Shown here in pieces: positions 16,560 through 24,850 of a stretch of DNA of 56,008 nucleotides (the first letter of the stretch is position 1; every line of letters begins with the position of its first letter). The notes beneath the pieces were generated by a model, which was not told where the DNA came from, did no database searches, and was given only the letters and a program-made list of their open reading frames with translations. Source of the stretch: Phycisphaerales bacterium (lineage in GTDB: Bacteria > Planctomycetota > Phycisphaerae > Sedimentisphaerales > Anaerobacaceae). The position numbers were made by a program, and so were the translations under genes. The stretch spans positions 2,547,871 to 2,603,878 of the forward strand of contig CP070675.1 of the NCBI GenBank assembly GCA_020352215.1, given 5' to 3'.

Positions 16560-18806
16560 ATGATTCCAAGTATGTGCGTTCTGGCGATCTGCTCGACATC
16601 GCTACTTTCGTCGCTGGGGGCTCAAGCGACGGGCGGGGAGTCACAAATTCGTTCTCAGCTGGTCAGGGAGCTGGACCCGCGAGGCAAAGCCCACATCCCA
16701 ATTGGGATCGCCAATACGCTCGATTCTCTCAAGACGTTCGTAGAGGCGGAAGGGAACTTCTCACCCGGGGTGGGCAGCTACGGCATCTATTTTTGGCTAT
16801 ATGACAACGACTGCAACAAGCTGAGCTCGCCGACGATGGACGCCATCACGTGCGAGCACGGACTGACCACGGGCACCTATCTAATCCCGCGGTCACAATG
16901 GAGCGCAGGCCCCGTCAGGGTCAGGAGCGAGGTCTGTCACGTACTGCGTGACTCGCCCTTTGGCGAGGTGCACGTGGTCGCAGCGAGGGTGACCATTCGA
17001 AACACATCTGATCGGCCCAAGAACGTATCACTGTATGCTGCGCTTCGCCCGGTTGGCCCCGCCGGGTTTGACGTCGGTAATCTGTGCGTCGCCGAAAAGG
17101 GCGATGCGCTTCTGGTGGATGGTCGAGCTGCACTTCTCGCCTGCGAGCAACCGAGCGGTGCGGGCGTGCTCGCGACGGACACCATTGGTGAGTTAGCGAC
17201 GAGAGGCGAAATGCCCGGCGGCACATCCGCAGAATCTCTCAGCGGAGACTGTTGCGGAGCATTGCGGTTTGACCTGACACTGGCCGGCACAGAGAGCAAA
17301 ACGTTCAGTTTCCTGTGTCCGGTGCTGCCGGGCCGGCGCGCCGTGCGCCACCGGTGGGACGGCGTAAGCGATTGGGCACAGTTCGACCTGGCCAAACCCA
17401 ACCCACCAAGCGGCGGGGTGTTGCAGCCGGATCCCGGTCTGCAGTATTACCGCGAGCTGAGAGTGGACAAGCTGTTTGTCGAGGCCGAGCTGTATTGGAA
17501 GCAGCTTGTCGGCGTGGTCAGGTTACGATTGCCGGATCGGCGCTGGTCCGACGCCTTTGCAGCGACAGCGGGGCACGCTGCCATGGCGATGAACGAGGGC
17601 GCTCCGGATGTCGCAGTTGTAAACTACAACGTCTTCAACCGCGACGGCGTATATGTAGCCAACATACTGCAGAAGGCCGGTAGATGCGACTTCGCCGCTG
17701 AGGCGATAGACTACTTCAGCTCACACCCGTTCAATGGAAGGTCGTATCCGGAGGCAGATAATCCGGGCCAGATTCTGTGGATTATGGGTGAGCACTGGCG
17801 GTTCACACATGACGATTTGTGGCTCGACCGCATCTATCCCTCGGTGCGAAAGATCGCAGAAATGATCAGGTACTATCGTACGACGGCGGGACCGCATTGG
17901 GTGCAGATGGATAGCCTGGACTTTGGGGAGCAAGTGGCGAAGGATAAGCGCAGGGAGCTTAAGCCGGGACGCTGCGACGGGCACAATCCGGCTTACACTG
18001 AGGCGTTCGACCTTGCAGGAATACGAGCGGCAGCGGTGCTGGCCGAGGCCGCAGGCCGTAGGGAGGACGCCGCCGCGTACCGGGGATTCGCAGAGCTGCT
18101 TCTCGAGAAGTACGACAAGCAATATGGACACAGACTTTCTGATGGATACGGCAGCTACTCAGTGCTCTGGCCATGCCGGATTTATCCGTTTGTATCGGGC
18201 AAAGCGGAACAGTTCAAGGATATTGCCGCCCAGAAACCTCAAAGCTGGCGTTATTTTCCGCTGGCCAAGGCTCATCAGAGTTTGCTCGCCGGAAATCGCG
18301 AAGCCGGCTACGGAACCCTTGAGTATCACTTGGACCACCCACAGATGCACGGCTGGTATGCCTTTGACGAGGGCGGTCGCAGCGGGTCCGGAGGTTGGGG
18401 ACACCTGCGCACGACTTGGGACGGTAGCGTGGCTATGCCTCATGGCTGGGCAATCGCCGAGCTCCATTTGCTGCTGCGCGATTGCCTGGCGTACGAAGAC
18501 GGTGGGCAGCTCGTACTCTTCGCGGGCGTGCCGGAGACGTGGCTCACGCACAACGATGGGATGTCGATCGATGATCTACCCACACATTTCGGAAGCCTGA
18601 GTTTGCAGTGGAAGCAGACCGGCGAGCATGTTATGCTAACGATAGGAGAAACGGCCAAACCGCCCAAAGGTTTTGCGCTCCGCCTGCCAGGCGCGTTGCG
18701 GGCCACGGTTTGGCTCAACGAACGGACTGTTGAAGCGAATGCACATGGAGACTTTGTCTTACCTACAGGGACAAAACGCGCGCGGGTCGAATTCCGCCGG
18801 CGGTAG
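16560..18806 (+). CDS. Secreted six-hairpin glycosidase-like protein
   Basis: A 748-aa protein. An N-terminal beta-sandwich covers about residues 30-260. An (alpha/alpha)6 toroid spans about 320-640, with motifs such as FNRDGVYVANILQKAGR, GQILWIMGEHWRFT, FDLAGIRAAAVLAEAAG and GGWGHLRTTWDGSVAMPHGW. A C-terminal beta domain follows. The architecture resembles GH78, GH63 and GH95-type alpha-glycosidases; the exact family and substrate are not recognised. A hydrophobic N-terminus (MIPSMCVLAICSTSLLSSLG) suggests secretion. The start has only a weak upstream AGG. It begins 13 bases after ahbAB, so it may be read from the heme operon, although the function is unrelated. Confidence 0.75.
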   Translation: MIPSMCVLAICSTSLLSSLGAQATGGESQIRSQLVRELDPRGKAHIPIGIANTLDSLKTFVEAEGNFSPGVGSYGIYFWLYDNDCNKLSSPTMDAITCEHGLTTGTYLIPRSQWSAGPVRVRSEVCHVLRDSPFGEVHVVAARVTIRNTSDRPKNVSLYAALRPVGPAGFDVGNLCVAEKGDALLVDGRAALLACEQPSGAGVLATDTIGELATRGEMPGGTSAESLSGDCCGALRFDLTLAGTESKTFSFLCPVLPGRRAVRHRWDGVSDWAQFDLAKPNPPSGGVLQPDPGLQYYRELRVDKLFVEAELYWKQLVGVVRLRLPDRRWSDAFAATAGHAAMAMNEGAPDVAVVNYNVFNRDGVYVANILQKAGRCDFAAEAIDYFSSHPFNGRSYPEADNPGQILWIMGEHWRFTHDDLWLDRIYPSVRKIAEMIRYYRTTAGPHWVQMDSLDFGEQVAKDKRRELKPGRCDGHNPAYTEAFDLAGIRAAAVLAEAAGRREDAAAYRGFAELLLEKYDKQYGHRLSDGYGSYSVLWPCRIYPFVSGKAEQFKDIAAQKPQSWRYFPLAKAHQSLLAGNREAGYGTLEYHLDHPQMHGWYAFDEGGRSGSGGWGHLRTTWDGSVAMPHGWAIAELHLLLRDCLAYEDGGQLVLFAGVPETWLTHNDGMSIDDLPTHFGSLSLQWKQTGEHVMLTIGETAKPPKGFALRLPGALRATVWLNERTVEANAHGDFVLPTGTKRARVEFRRR

Positions 18807-18865
18807 CGATGTGTCCCGGTCTTTGAAGCAGCTTCTCAAGTCAAAGTATTTTGGGAGTAACGAAG

Positions 18866-19795
18866 ATGAAAAGGTTTATTGAATTAACTCTTGTTGGTCT
18901 TGCCGTCGTAATGTCTTTGGCAGCGGTAGGTCTTTCTGATGCCACGGAGACCCCCGCGAAGGTCGAACTGCTCTGGCCTCAGGGCGCTCCGGGCGCCGAA
19001 GGTGACCAGGAGGGTGACAAGCCGAGCCTGACTATCTATCTGCCGTCAAAGGACAAGTCCACTGGTGCGGCTGTGGTGATCTGCCCGGGGGGCGGGTACG
19101 GATTCCTGGCCATGGACCATGAGGGACATCAGGTGGCCAGATGGCTTAACTCGTTCGGTGTGGCCGGTTTCATTCTCAAGTATCGCCATCGAAGAAGCGG
19201 CGCCGGCTATGGCCACCCCGCGCCACTGCAAGATGCTCAGCGAGCCGTCAGGACGGTCCGCGGCCGGGCAAAGGAGTGGGGCGTTGACCCGGGCCGAATT
19301 GGCATCCTTGGCTTCTCCGCCGGCGGACACCTGGCATCAAGCGCCGGCACGCATTTCCACAAGCGATACGGTGGGGCCGCAGATCCGATAGACCGAGTGA
19401 GCTGCAGACCCGATTTCATGATTCTTCTCTATCCGGTGATTTCCTTGACCGAGTGGTTCACACATACCGGCTCCAGAAGAAACCTGTTGGGCAAGGACCC
19501 CGACAGGAAGCTCGTTAAGAGCCTATCCAACGAGAAGCGAGTGACGCCCGAAACACCGCCGACCTTCCTTGTTCACACATACGAAGACAAGGGCGTTCCC
19601 GCCGAAAACAGCCTCTATTTCTACCTTGCGCTGCGAAAGGCAAAAGTGCCGGCGGAGATGCACATCTTCCAAAAAGGGCGTCATGGATTCGGCCTCGGCA
19701 GCAATAGCGGCCCCGTGTCGCGCTGGCCCGATCTCTGTGCCGATTGGATGCGCGGACTCGGCCTGTTGGATAAGAAACAACAGGAATCAGAATAG
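18866..19795 (+). CDS. Secreted alpha/beta hydrolase, acetyl-esterase-like
   Basis: A 309-aa protein with a signal peptide (LTLVGLAVVMSLAAVGLSDA). The alpha/beta hydrolase features are the oxyanion segment VVICPGGGYGFLAMDHEG, the nucleophile elbow GFSAGGHLAS, a late HTYEDKGVPAENSLYF containing the probable catalytic Asp, and the His in FQKGRHGFGLG. This pattern matches bacterial acetyl-xylan or carbohydrate esterases of the BD-FAE/Axe2 kind. Deacetylation of plant or algal polysaccharide fragments is the inferred role, fitting the preceding glycosidase gene. GGGAG eight bases before the ATG at 18866 decides the start over an upstream in-frame TTG at 18851. Confidence 0.85.
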   Translation: MKRFIELTLVGLAVVMSLAAVGLSDATETPAKVELLWPQGAPGAEGDQEGDKPSLTIYLPSKDKSTGAAVVICPGGGYGFLAMDHEGHQVARWLNSFGVAGFILKYRHRRSGAGYGHPAPLQDAQRAVRTVRGRAKEWGVDPGRIGILGFSAGGHLASSAGTHFHKRYGGAADPIDRVSCRPDFMILLYPVISLTEWFTHTGSRRNLLGKDPDRKLVKSLSNEKRVTPETPPTFLVHTYEDKGVPAENSLYFYLALRKAKVPAEMHIFQKGRHGFGLGSNSGPVSRWPDLCADWMRGLGLLDKKQQESE

Positions 19796-19905
19796 GGCCG
19801 ACGGAGATAGTGACAAAAGGCCTTGCTGGCTCTCGGCATGGGCAACTCGATGGGCCATACCGTCTATTCGAATTCCGGCCGATTCTGCTCGTCACCGCCC
19901 GTGAA

Positions 19906-20862
19906 TTATGAGAATGGTGTTTCAGGATCAGGTGGCGTGGTGCTGCCGAGCAGAGGCTCAGAAAGGCCCTGCTCGTGCTCGATTACACGTATTTCGACAG
20001 GTAGCCCGTGCTGATCTGGGGCCGTTGGCGGGTCGTCTGTGTCGCGGCGCGGTTCGGCCTGCAATTGCCCGGTGGTTGTCGGCTGTCTGATGAACTCAGC
20101 CACTTTCCTGTAATCCTCTGCACCGTGACAGTTCGGCTCATATTCGAAGATAGTCTTACCGTAACTGGGTGCCTCGGCCAGTTTGATGTTTCTGCGGACA
20201 TAAGTTGGCAGAATCTGGGCTTGAGCCCAGGCGCTTTCGGTGCCGCGTGCACCCTCGAGGAACTGCTCGATGTCGGCCTTGACTTCGTTGGGAAGGGATG
20301 CCCTGCTGTCGAACATGCACAGCAGAACGCCTTTGACTTTGAGGCCGGGGTTTATACGCTTGTTAACAAGTTCTACAGTCTGCAGCAGTTTTCCAAACCC
20401 CTGGAGTGCGAGAAAATGAGGCTGAAGAGGGATCAGGACCTCTTCGGCGGCGGCAAGGGCGTTGAGAGTCAACAGGCCGAGGGAAGGGGGACAGTCGATG
20501 AGGCAATAGTCGAATCTGTCGTTGCTCTGTCGAATCGCCTCTCGGAAGATGGTTTCTCTGCCGACAACACTGACCAGTTCGGTCTCGGCGCCGACAAGGT
20601 CGATGCTTGAAGGCAGCAGCCACAAATTGGGGCGCACGAGCAGGAGCTCGTCTTCAAATTTGGCCGATTGAGTCAAGACGTTGTACGAGCCACACCTGAC
20701 AGTTTGCGGTTCCAGGCCGAGGTGTATCGTCAGATGCGCTTGCGGGTCCAGGTCAACGACAACCGTGGTCGAGCCCACCGCTGCCAGAGCTGCTGCAGTA
20801 TTGGCCACGGTCGTGGTCTTTCCCACTCCTCCTTTCTGGTTCAGTACTGCAATCGTTCTCAA
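19906..20862 (-). CDS. ParA/Soj-family ATPase
   Basis: A 318-aa Walker-type ATPase. The deviant Walker A is KGGVGKTT at residues 10-17, followed by VVVDLDPQAH, LIDCPPSLGLLTLNAL and the late YGKTIFEYEPNCHGAEDYRKVAEF. The last 55 residues are a Pro/Asp/Glu-rich tail not usual for ParA. Such proteins segregate chromosomes or position cargo on the nucleoid. No parB or parS-like partner is adjacent, so it may be an orphan. The start codon is TTG, supported by GAGGAG about six bases upstream. nusB lies 27 bases upstream on the same strand, and ribH before it, so the three probably form one transcript. Confidence 0.88.
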   Translation of the reverse strand: MRTIAVLNQKGGVGKTTTVANTAAALAAVGSTTVVVDLDPQAHLTIHLGLEPQTVRCGSYNVLTQSAKFEDELLLVRPNLWLLPSSIDLVGAETELVSVVGRETIFREAIRQSNDRFDYCLIDCPPSLGLLTLNALAAAEEVLIPLQPHFLALQGFGKLLQTVELVNKRINPGLKVKGVLLCMFDSRASLPNEVKADIEQFLEGARGTESAWAQAQILPTYVRRNIKLAEAPSYGKTIFEYEPNCHGAEDYRKVAEFIRQPTTTGQLQAEPRRDTDDPPTAPDQHGLPVEIRVIEHEQGLSEPLLGSTTPPDPETPFS

Positions 20863-20889
20863 TCCGTTCTCCTCGGCAGACTATGAGTT

Positions 20890-21309
20890 TCAGCTCTCAG
20901 TGGTGAGCTTCTTTAGTACAGCATCGAGCACCCCGTTGACAAACGGGCCGGACTTGTCTGTGCTGAATTTCTTGGCGAGTTCGATGGCCTCATTTATCAC
21001 AACCTTGGGCGGTATGTCGGGACAGAACTTCAACTGATAGACCGCCAGCCTTAGTATGCTCTTGTCAACGGGTGAGAGCCTTGAGAACTGCCACTTTATT
21101 GTAGAAGCAGTTATCAGTCTGTCACAGACCGGCAGATCCGCCCAGGTTTGCCTAACCCAGTCGGTCGCGAGCTTACGCACATAATCGTCACAGTCGGCCT
21201 CTGCAAAGAACTCGTCGAGACGCTCGAGCAGTTCTGAGCCCTGGACATCGAGCTGGTACAGGCCCTGCATAGCCAGTTCCCTGGCTCTTGTTCTTCTGTC
21301 CACTTTCAT
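20890..21309 (-). CDS. nusB: Transcription antitermination factor NusB
   Basis: A 139-aa all-helical RNA-binding protein of normal length. It begins RRTRARELAMQGLYQLD and ends with the NusB signature PPKVVINEAIELAKKFSTDKSGPFVNGVLDAVLKKL (split by helices). NusB with NusE (S10) binds boxA RNA and protects rRNA transcripts from termination. The ribH-nusB order seen here is common in many bacterial phyla. No strong Shine-Dalgarno precedes the ATG. Confidence 0.93.
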   Translation of the reverse strand: MKVDRRTRARELAMQGLYQLDVQGSELLERLDEFFAEADCDDYVRKLATDWVRQTWADLPVCDRLITASTIKWQFSRLSPVDKSILRLAVYQLKFCPDIPPKVVINEAIELAKKFSTDKSGPFVNGVLDAVLKKLTTES

Positions 21310-21390
21310 TTTGTGGCCGGTTGCTTGTGGTCCGTTTGTGTGCGGTGCCGTGCATCACAAGGGAGTTTCGTGAAGCGGCGCTTCGCGAGA

Positions 21391-21855
21391 TTAGATCTGT
21401 TCCATAACGCTGGCCATCTCCATGGCCGTAAGAGCAGCATCGGCGCCAGCGTTGCCCATCTTTGTGCCGGCTCTTTCGGTGGCCTGCTCGAGTGTTTCGC
21501 AGGTAAGGACGCCAAAAACGGCAGGGACAGGTGAATCGTAGTTGATCTGTCCGATACCTCGAACCACTTGTTGGCATACGGCCTCGAAGTGACTCGTCTG
21601 ACCTCTTATCACCGCGCCGAGGCAGATGACGGCGACATATTTGCCGCTGTTGGCGAGCTTTTTCGCCGCGGTAGTAATCTCACAGGCGCCGGGGACCCAA
21701 ACTACGGACAGCTGCCCGTCCGCAGCGCCGTGGCGCTGCAGGCAGTCCACCGCGCCCTCGAGCAGCTTGGCTGTTATGAATTCATTGAACCTGCTGACCA
21801 CTATAGCGTAGTCGCCCTTGCCAGCCGCAACCTGGCCCTTAATCTGTTTGATCAT
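21391..21855 (-). CDS. ribH: 6,7-dimethyl-8-ribityllumazine synthase
   Basis: A 154-aa enzyme of the penultimate step in riboflavin synthesis, condensing 5-amino-6-ribitylaminouracil with 3,4-dihydroxy-2-butanone-4-phosphate. Motifs are VSRFNEFIT, VPGACEIT, GAVIRGQTSHFE (active-site H89) and FGVLTCETLEQATERAG. Length is normal for an icosahedral or pentameric lumazine synthase. It is preceded by GGATGTGAG close to the ATG. No FMN riboswitch is apparent upstream, and no other rib gene is in the window. Confidence 0.95.
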   Translation of the reverse strand: MIKQIKGQVAAGKGDYAIVVSRFNEFITAKLLEGAVDCLQRHGAADGQLSVVWVPGACEITTAAKKLANSGKYVAVICLGAVIRGQTSHFEAVCQQVVRGIGQINYDSPVPAVFGVLTCETLEQATERAGTKMGNAGADAALTAMEMASVMEQI

Positions 21856-22193
21856 GGTCTCACATCCTAAAACGCATTATCGACACTGACGGAGCACAAA
21901 CCCGCCGCGGTCAGTTCGCAAAGCTGTTCACCAAGCCCGATTATAAGACTATCTGCGCGTCCTTTCCAGAAAAACCACGACTGAGACCTCGCTCATTGTC
22001 CATGACACCTTCATTCACTTGGCTAACATGCTCATTTGTAAGGGTTTAAGGCCTAAGATGCGAGCAGAATTTGGCGTAGATGAAAAAGGGATTACGTCGT
22101 CGGAAAAACGGCTAAGGCGGCGATACTTCGCGGGCGATAACGCGGTTGGACAGCCATTCAAATGTTAGGTGGTACAGGAGGTAAAGTACTGGC
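21856..22193. other. Divergent intergenic region, ribH to TPR gene
   Basis: The 338 bases must contain the promoters of both flanking genes, but no clear -35/-10 pair stood out. A 46-codon open frame at 22028-22168 on the plus strand lacks a ribosome binding site and is not called. AGGAGG sits 12 bases before the TPR gene start at 22194. Confidence 0.4.
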
Positions 22194-23690
22194 ATGCTTT
22201 TCGAGAGTATGGAATTCGGCCCCTACGACAAAGCTGAGCGCAACGCCAGCAAGGCCTTCGAGCTTTACGAAGACGGCAAGATGTCACAGGCGCTCAAGGA
22301 ATTGGAGACGGCAATCGAGATAAATCCGGCCAATAGTTCCTGGCATTTCAACAAGGGCCTGGCACTGGACGCAATAAACCGGTTCGACGAGGCGGCAAGC
22401 GAATACAAGATTGCCTCTCAACTAAGCCCTGAGGATCTGGAGATACTTAACTCACTGGCGGTCGACTATACCCGCACGGTCCAGTATGACCTTGCCATTG
22501 AAACCTTCGAGCGCATCCAGGAACTGGATCCGTCATTTGAGCCCTGCTACTGCAATCGCATAATCACCTACACCGAGATGGGTCAACATGATTCGGCCGA
22601 ACAAATGTTCTACCTCGCTCAGCAGATAGATCCGGACTGTGCGCTGTGCTACTACAACATCGGTAACAGCCTCTTTGCTCGGGGCCAGTACAAAAAGGCT
22701 ATTCGCTGTTGGTTGAAAACAACAGAACTGGAGCCGTCTCACCCACAGATCAACTACCGAATCGCACAAGCCTACTGGTCGGACGGTGACAGGGAGCGTG
22801 CCCGGGAGCATTTCCTACAGGAACTCCGGAACAATCCGGGTGATGTGGATGTGATTCTCGATTTTGGCTTGTTCTTGCTTGAGGACGACGATACTGAGTC
22901 TGCGAAAGAGAAATTCAACAGGATACTCGAGCTTGAGCCGGGCCATACATCGGCACTGTTCTATTTGGGTGAGATCACCTTTGACAAGGGCGAATACGAG
23001 ATCGCTATGGACCTGTTCAGTCAAGTTCTTGAGATGGACAACTCACTTGCAGGCCCGCGATACAGACTTGCACAGCACGCTTTGATGAAGGGACAAGCAA
23101 AAGAGGCAAGGGCCTACTTAGTTGCCGAGTTGCAGACCGGCCCCGAGGATGCAGAAACGCTGGTTTCGGTGGCGTCGATGTTTCTGAGATTGGCCGACGT
23201 ATCAGAACCTAATTTGGCCGGTTTCCAGGAAGGCAAAGATGCACACTCGGCGCCCTCGAGCACGCTTGCAGGCAGGAGCCCCTCTCTGAGCCAACCAAAC
23301 GAGTTTAGCATCTCTGATCTCGACCATGCGACACGCTGCTTGCTCAGGGCCATTGACATAGATTCCGCCAACGCGGATGCCCATTATTACCTTGGGGTTG
23401 TTAGCGCCAAAAAGGGCGCGTTTAACGATGCCGCTGACTTCTTTTCACGCGCTCTCGATATCAACGGCGATCATGTTCGAGCGCTGCGGGATTCGGCAGT
23501 TGTCTGCGCGGCCATGGGTCAGCTCCCAGAGGCTGCAAAGAGGGTAGACAGAGCCAGGTCGCTGTCGGGCGACGACCCGCAATTGAAAAAGCTTCGGCGA
23601 GGTATTCGAGTGTTCCGCCAAATGCAACGAGTGCAGGATTCACTTTCCCGATTCAACCGTTGGGGTATCTTCAAGAGACGGCAGCGTTGA
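22194..23690 (+). CDS. Tetratricopeptide-repeat protein
   Basis: A 498-aa protein made almost wholly of TPR helices, about ten to eleven 34-residue units from residue 10 to 470. Examples are ALKELETAIEINPANSSWHF, AIETFERIQELDPSFEPCYC and AADFFSRALDINGDHVRAL. A Ser/Pro linker near 345-375 breaks the array into two blocks. There is no signal peptide or membrane helix, so it is probably a cytoplasmic scaffold; the partner is unknown. The C-terminus is basic. AGGAGG is 12 bases before the ATG, a longer spacing than usual, and an in-frame ATG at 22209 is an alternative start. Confidence 0.85.
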   Translation: MLFESMEFGPYDKAERNASKAFELYEDGKMSQALKELETAIEINPANSSWHFNKGLALDAINRFDEAASEYKIASQLSPEDLEILNSLAVDYTRTVQYDLAIETFERIQELDPSFEPCYCNRIITYTEMGQHDSAEQMFYLAQQIDPDCALCYYNIGNSLFARGQYKKAIRCWLKTTELEPSHPQINYRIAQAYWSDGDRERAREHFLQELRNNPGDVDVILDFGLFLLEDDDTESAKEKFNRILELEPGHTSALFYLGEITFDKGEYEIAMDLFSQVLEMDNSLAGPRYRLAQHALMKGQAKEARAYLVAELQTGPEDAETLVSVASMFLRLADVSEPNLAGFQEGKDAHSAPSSTLAGRSPSLSQPNEFSISDLDHATRCLLRAIDIDSANADAHYYLGVVSAKKGAFNDAADFFSRALDINGDHVRALRDSAVVCAAMGQLPEAAKRVDRARSLSGDDPQLKKLRRGIRVFRQMQRVQDSLSRFNRWGIFKRRQR

Positions 23691-24280
23691 TCCCTCGCCC
23701 CGGAACGATGCAGTTTCACCTCAATATCCGCATCAACAATTACATCGACCTGCTCTTGCCAGAACCCGCGGGCCCGAACACTGACAGCAGAAGTAGGTAG
23801 GCCCTTTTCGTTCGGGCGCCGAGCAGAACGAAGTTGAGACAGCTCTCCCCGGCTCCATCGGGTGTGCGACCGGGCATGTTTCGCAGGACAGGTTACCGAA
23901 AATTCGGCTCAGTCCGTTAGCCCGTCCGGCCCACCGGCGGGGATCTGAAATCCTTCCACCTACCCATCCAGTGCCGGCAAAACCGCTTTTTTGTCATCGA
24001 AAACCCCGGTTGACGCAGGGCCAGTCTGGCAAAGGCCAGCTGAGACTGGGGTCCAGACGTCCTGTACCCACCGTCGGGCGCCGAGTTTTTTTCTTTGCTG
24101 CCAGGGAAATTTGCTGTATCCTATTGACAGACTTGGTTTTACTGGAGACTCTGTTGTCGCATGCTCGTTTACGGCGTTGCAGGCGCAGTTGCGGCGCCAG
24201 GAGCCCGAACGCTGATCGCGAGTTGACACTAACCCCCCGTTTCTGCGGGTCATTGGAAATGAGTTGAGGAGCGAACCTCG
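23691..24280. other. 590-base intergenic region, no gene seen
   Basis: No convincing open frame in either direction. An imperfect GC palindrome around 23921-23943 resembles the hairpin at 332-352. TTGACA occurs at 24124-24129 and again at 24223-24228, but neither has a good -10 box at 16-18 bases. The ECF sigma gene downstream may use a non-standard promoter that cannot be recognised here. Confidence 0.4.
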
Positions 24281-24850
24281 GTGGCGCAATCGGGAACAAG
24301 CGCTGATGAGCTCACGGGTGCGGTTGATGCGACGGCTGATGTCTTTGTGGAACATGGGGATTTTGTTCGTGCTGTCATCCGGTCTCGGATCAGAGACGAG
24401 AGTATAGCCGACGACATATTTCAAGATTTCTTTCTTTCTCTCGTATGCAACCCGCCGCCAGCGGTGCCGGATATGAAAGGCTTTCTCTACAGGGCCATAA
24501 TCCACGACATAGCTGACGCCCGGCGCCGAGTGGCGATCTACCGGAAGCATATGGACAGATATGCAGAACGCCCCTGCCAGCGTGGCGAAGAAGGTGTGCG
24601 ACAGAGCGATTTGATGGAAACAGAAGAAACGAACAGGGTGTTAGAGATAATAGAAATGATAGTATCGCGCAGACAAGCTCAGGCGGTCACTTTGCGGTAC
24701 AGGACTGGCTACGATATCGATGAAATAGCGGGGGAAATGAATGTGGACAGGCAAACCGTCAGAAGGTACATCTGCGTGGCACTGAGAAGAGCCCGCCGGT
24801 TCTTTTCGGTGGCATGGGATGCTCACGATGATAGCATTCGATCCCGATAG
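24281..24850 (+). CDS. ECF-family RNA polymerase sigma factor
   Basis: A 189-aa sigma factor. Region 2 includes FVRAVIRSRIRDESIADDIFQDFFL and MKGFLYRAIIHDIADARRR. Region 4 includes RRQAQAVTLRYRTGYDIDEIA and the helix-turn-helix MNVDRQTVRRYICVALRRAR. It is more divergent than the other three sigma factors here. The start is GTG with GAGGAG about nine bases upstream. The 3' end overlaps the next gene, whose product has zinc-binding anti-sigma motifs, so the two are very likely a cognate pair under translational coupling. Confidence 0.9.
   Translation: MAQSGTSADELTGAVDATADVFVEHGDFVRAVIRSRIRDESIADDIFQDFFLSLVCNPPPAVPDMKGFLYRAIIHDIADARRRVAIYRKHMDRYAERPCQRGEEGVRQSDLMETEETNRVLEIIEMIVSRRQAQAVTLRYRTGYDIDEIAGEMNVDRQTVRRYICVALRRARRFFSVAWDAHDDSIRSR

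Noticed and set aside
22028..22168. A 46-codon plus-strand frame before the TPR gene
   Set aside because: No Shine-Dalgarno and no recognisable features.
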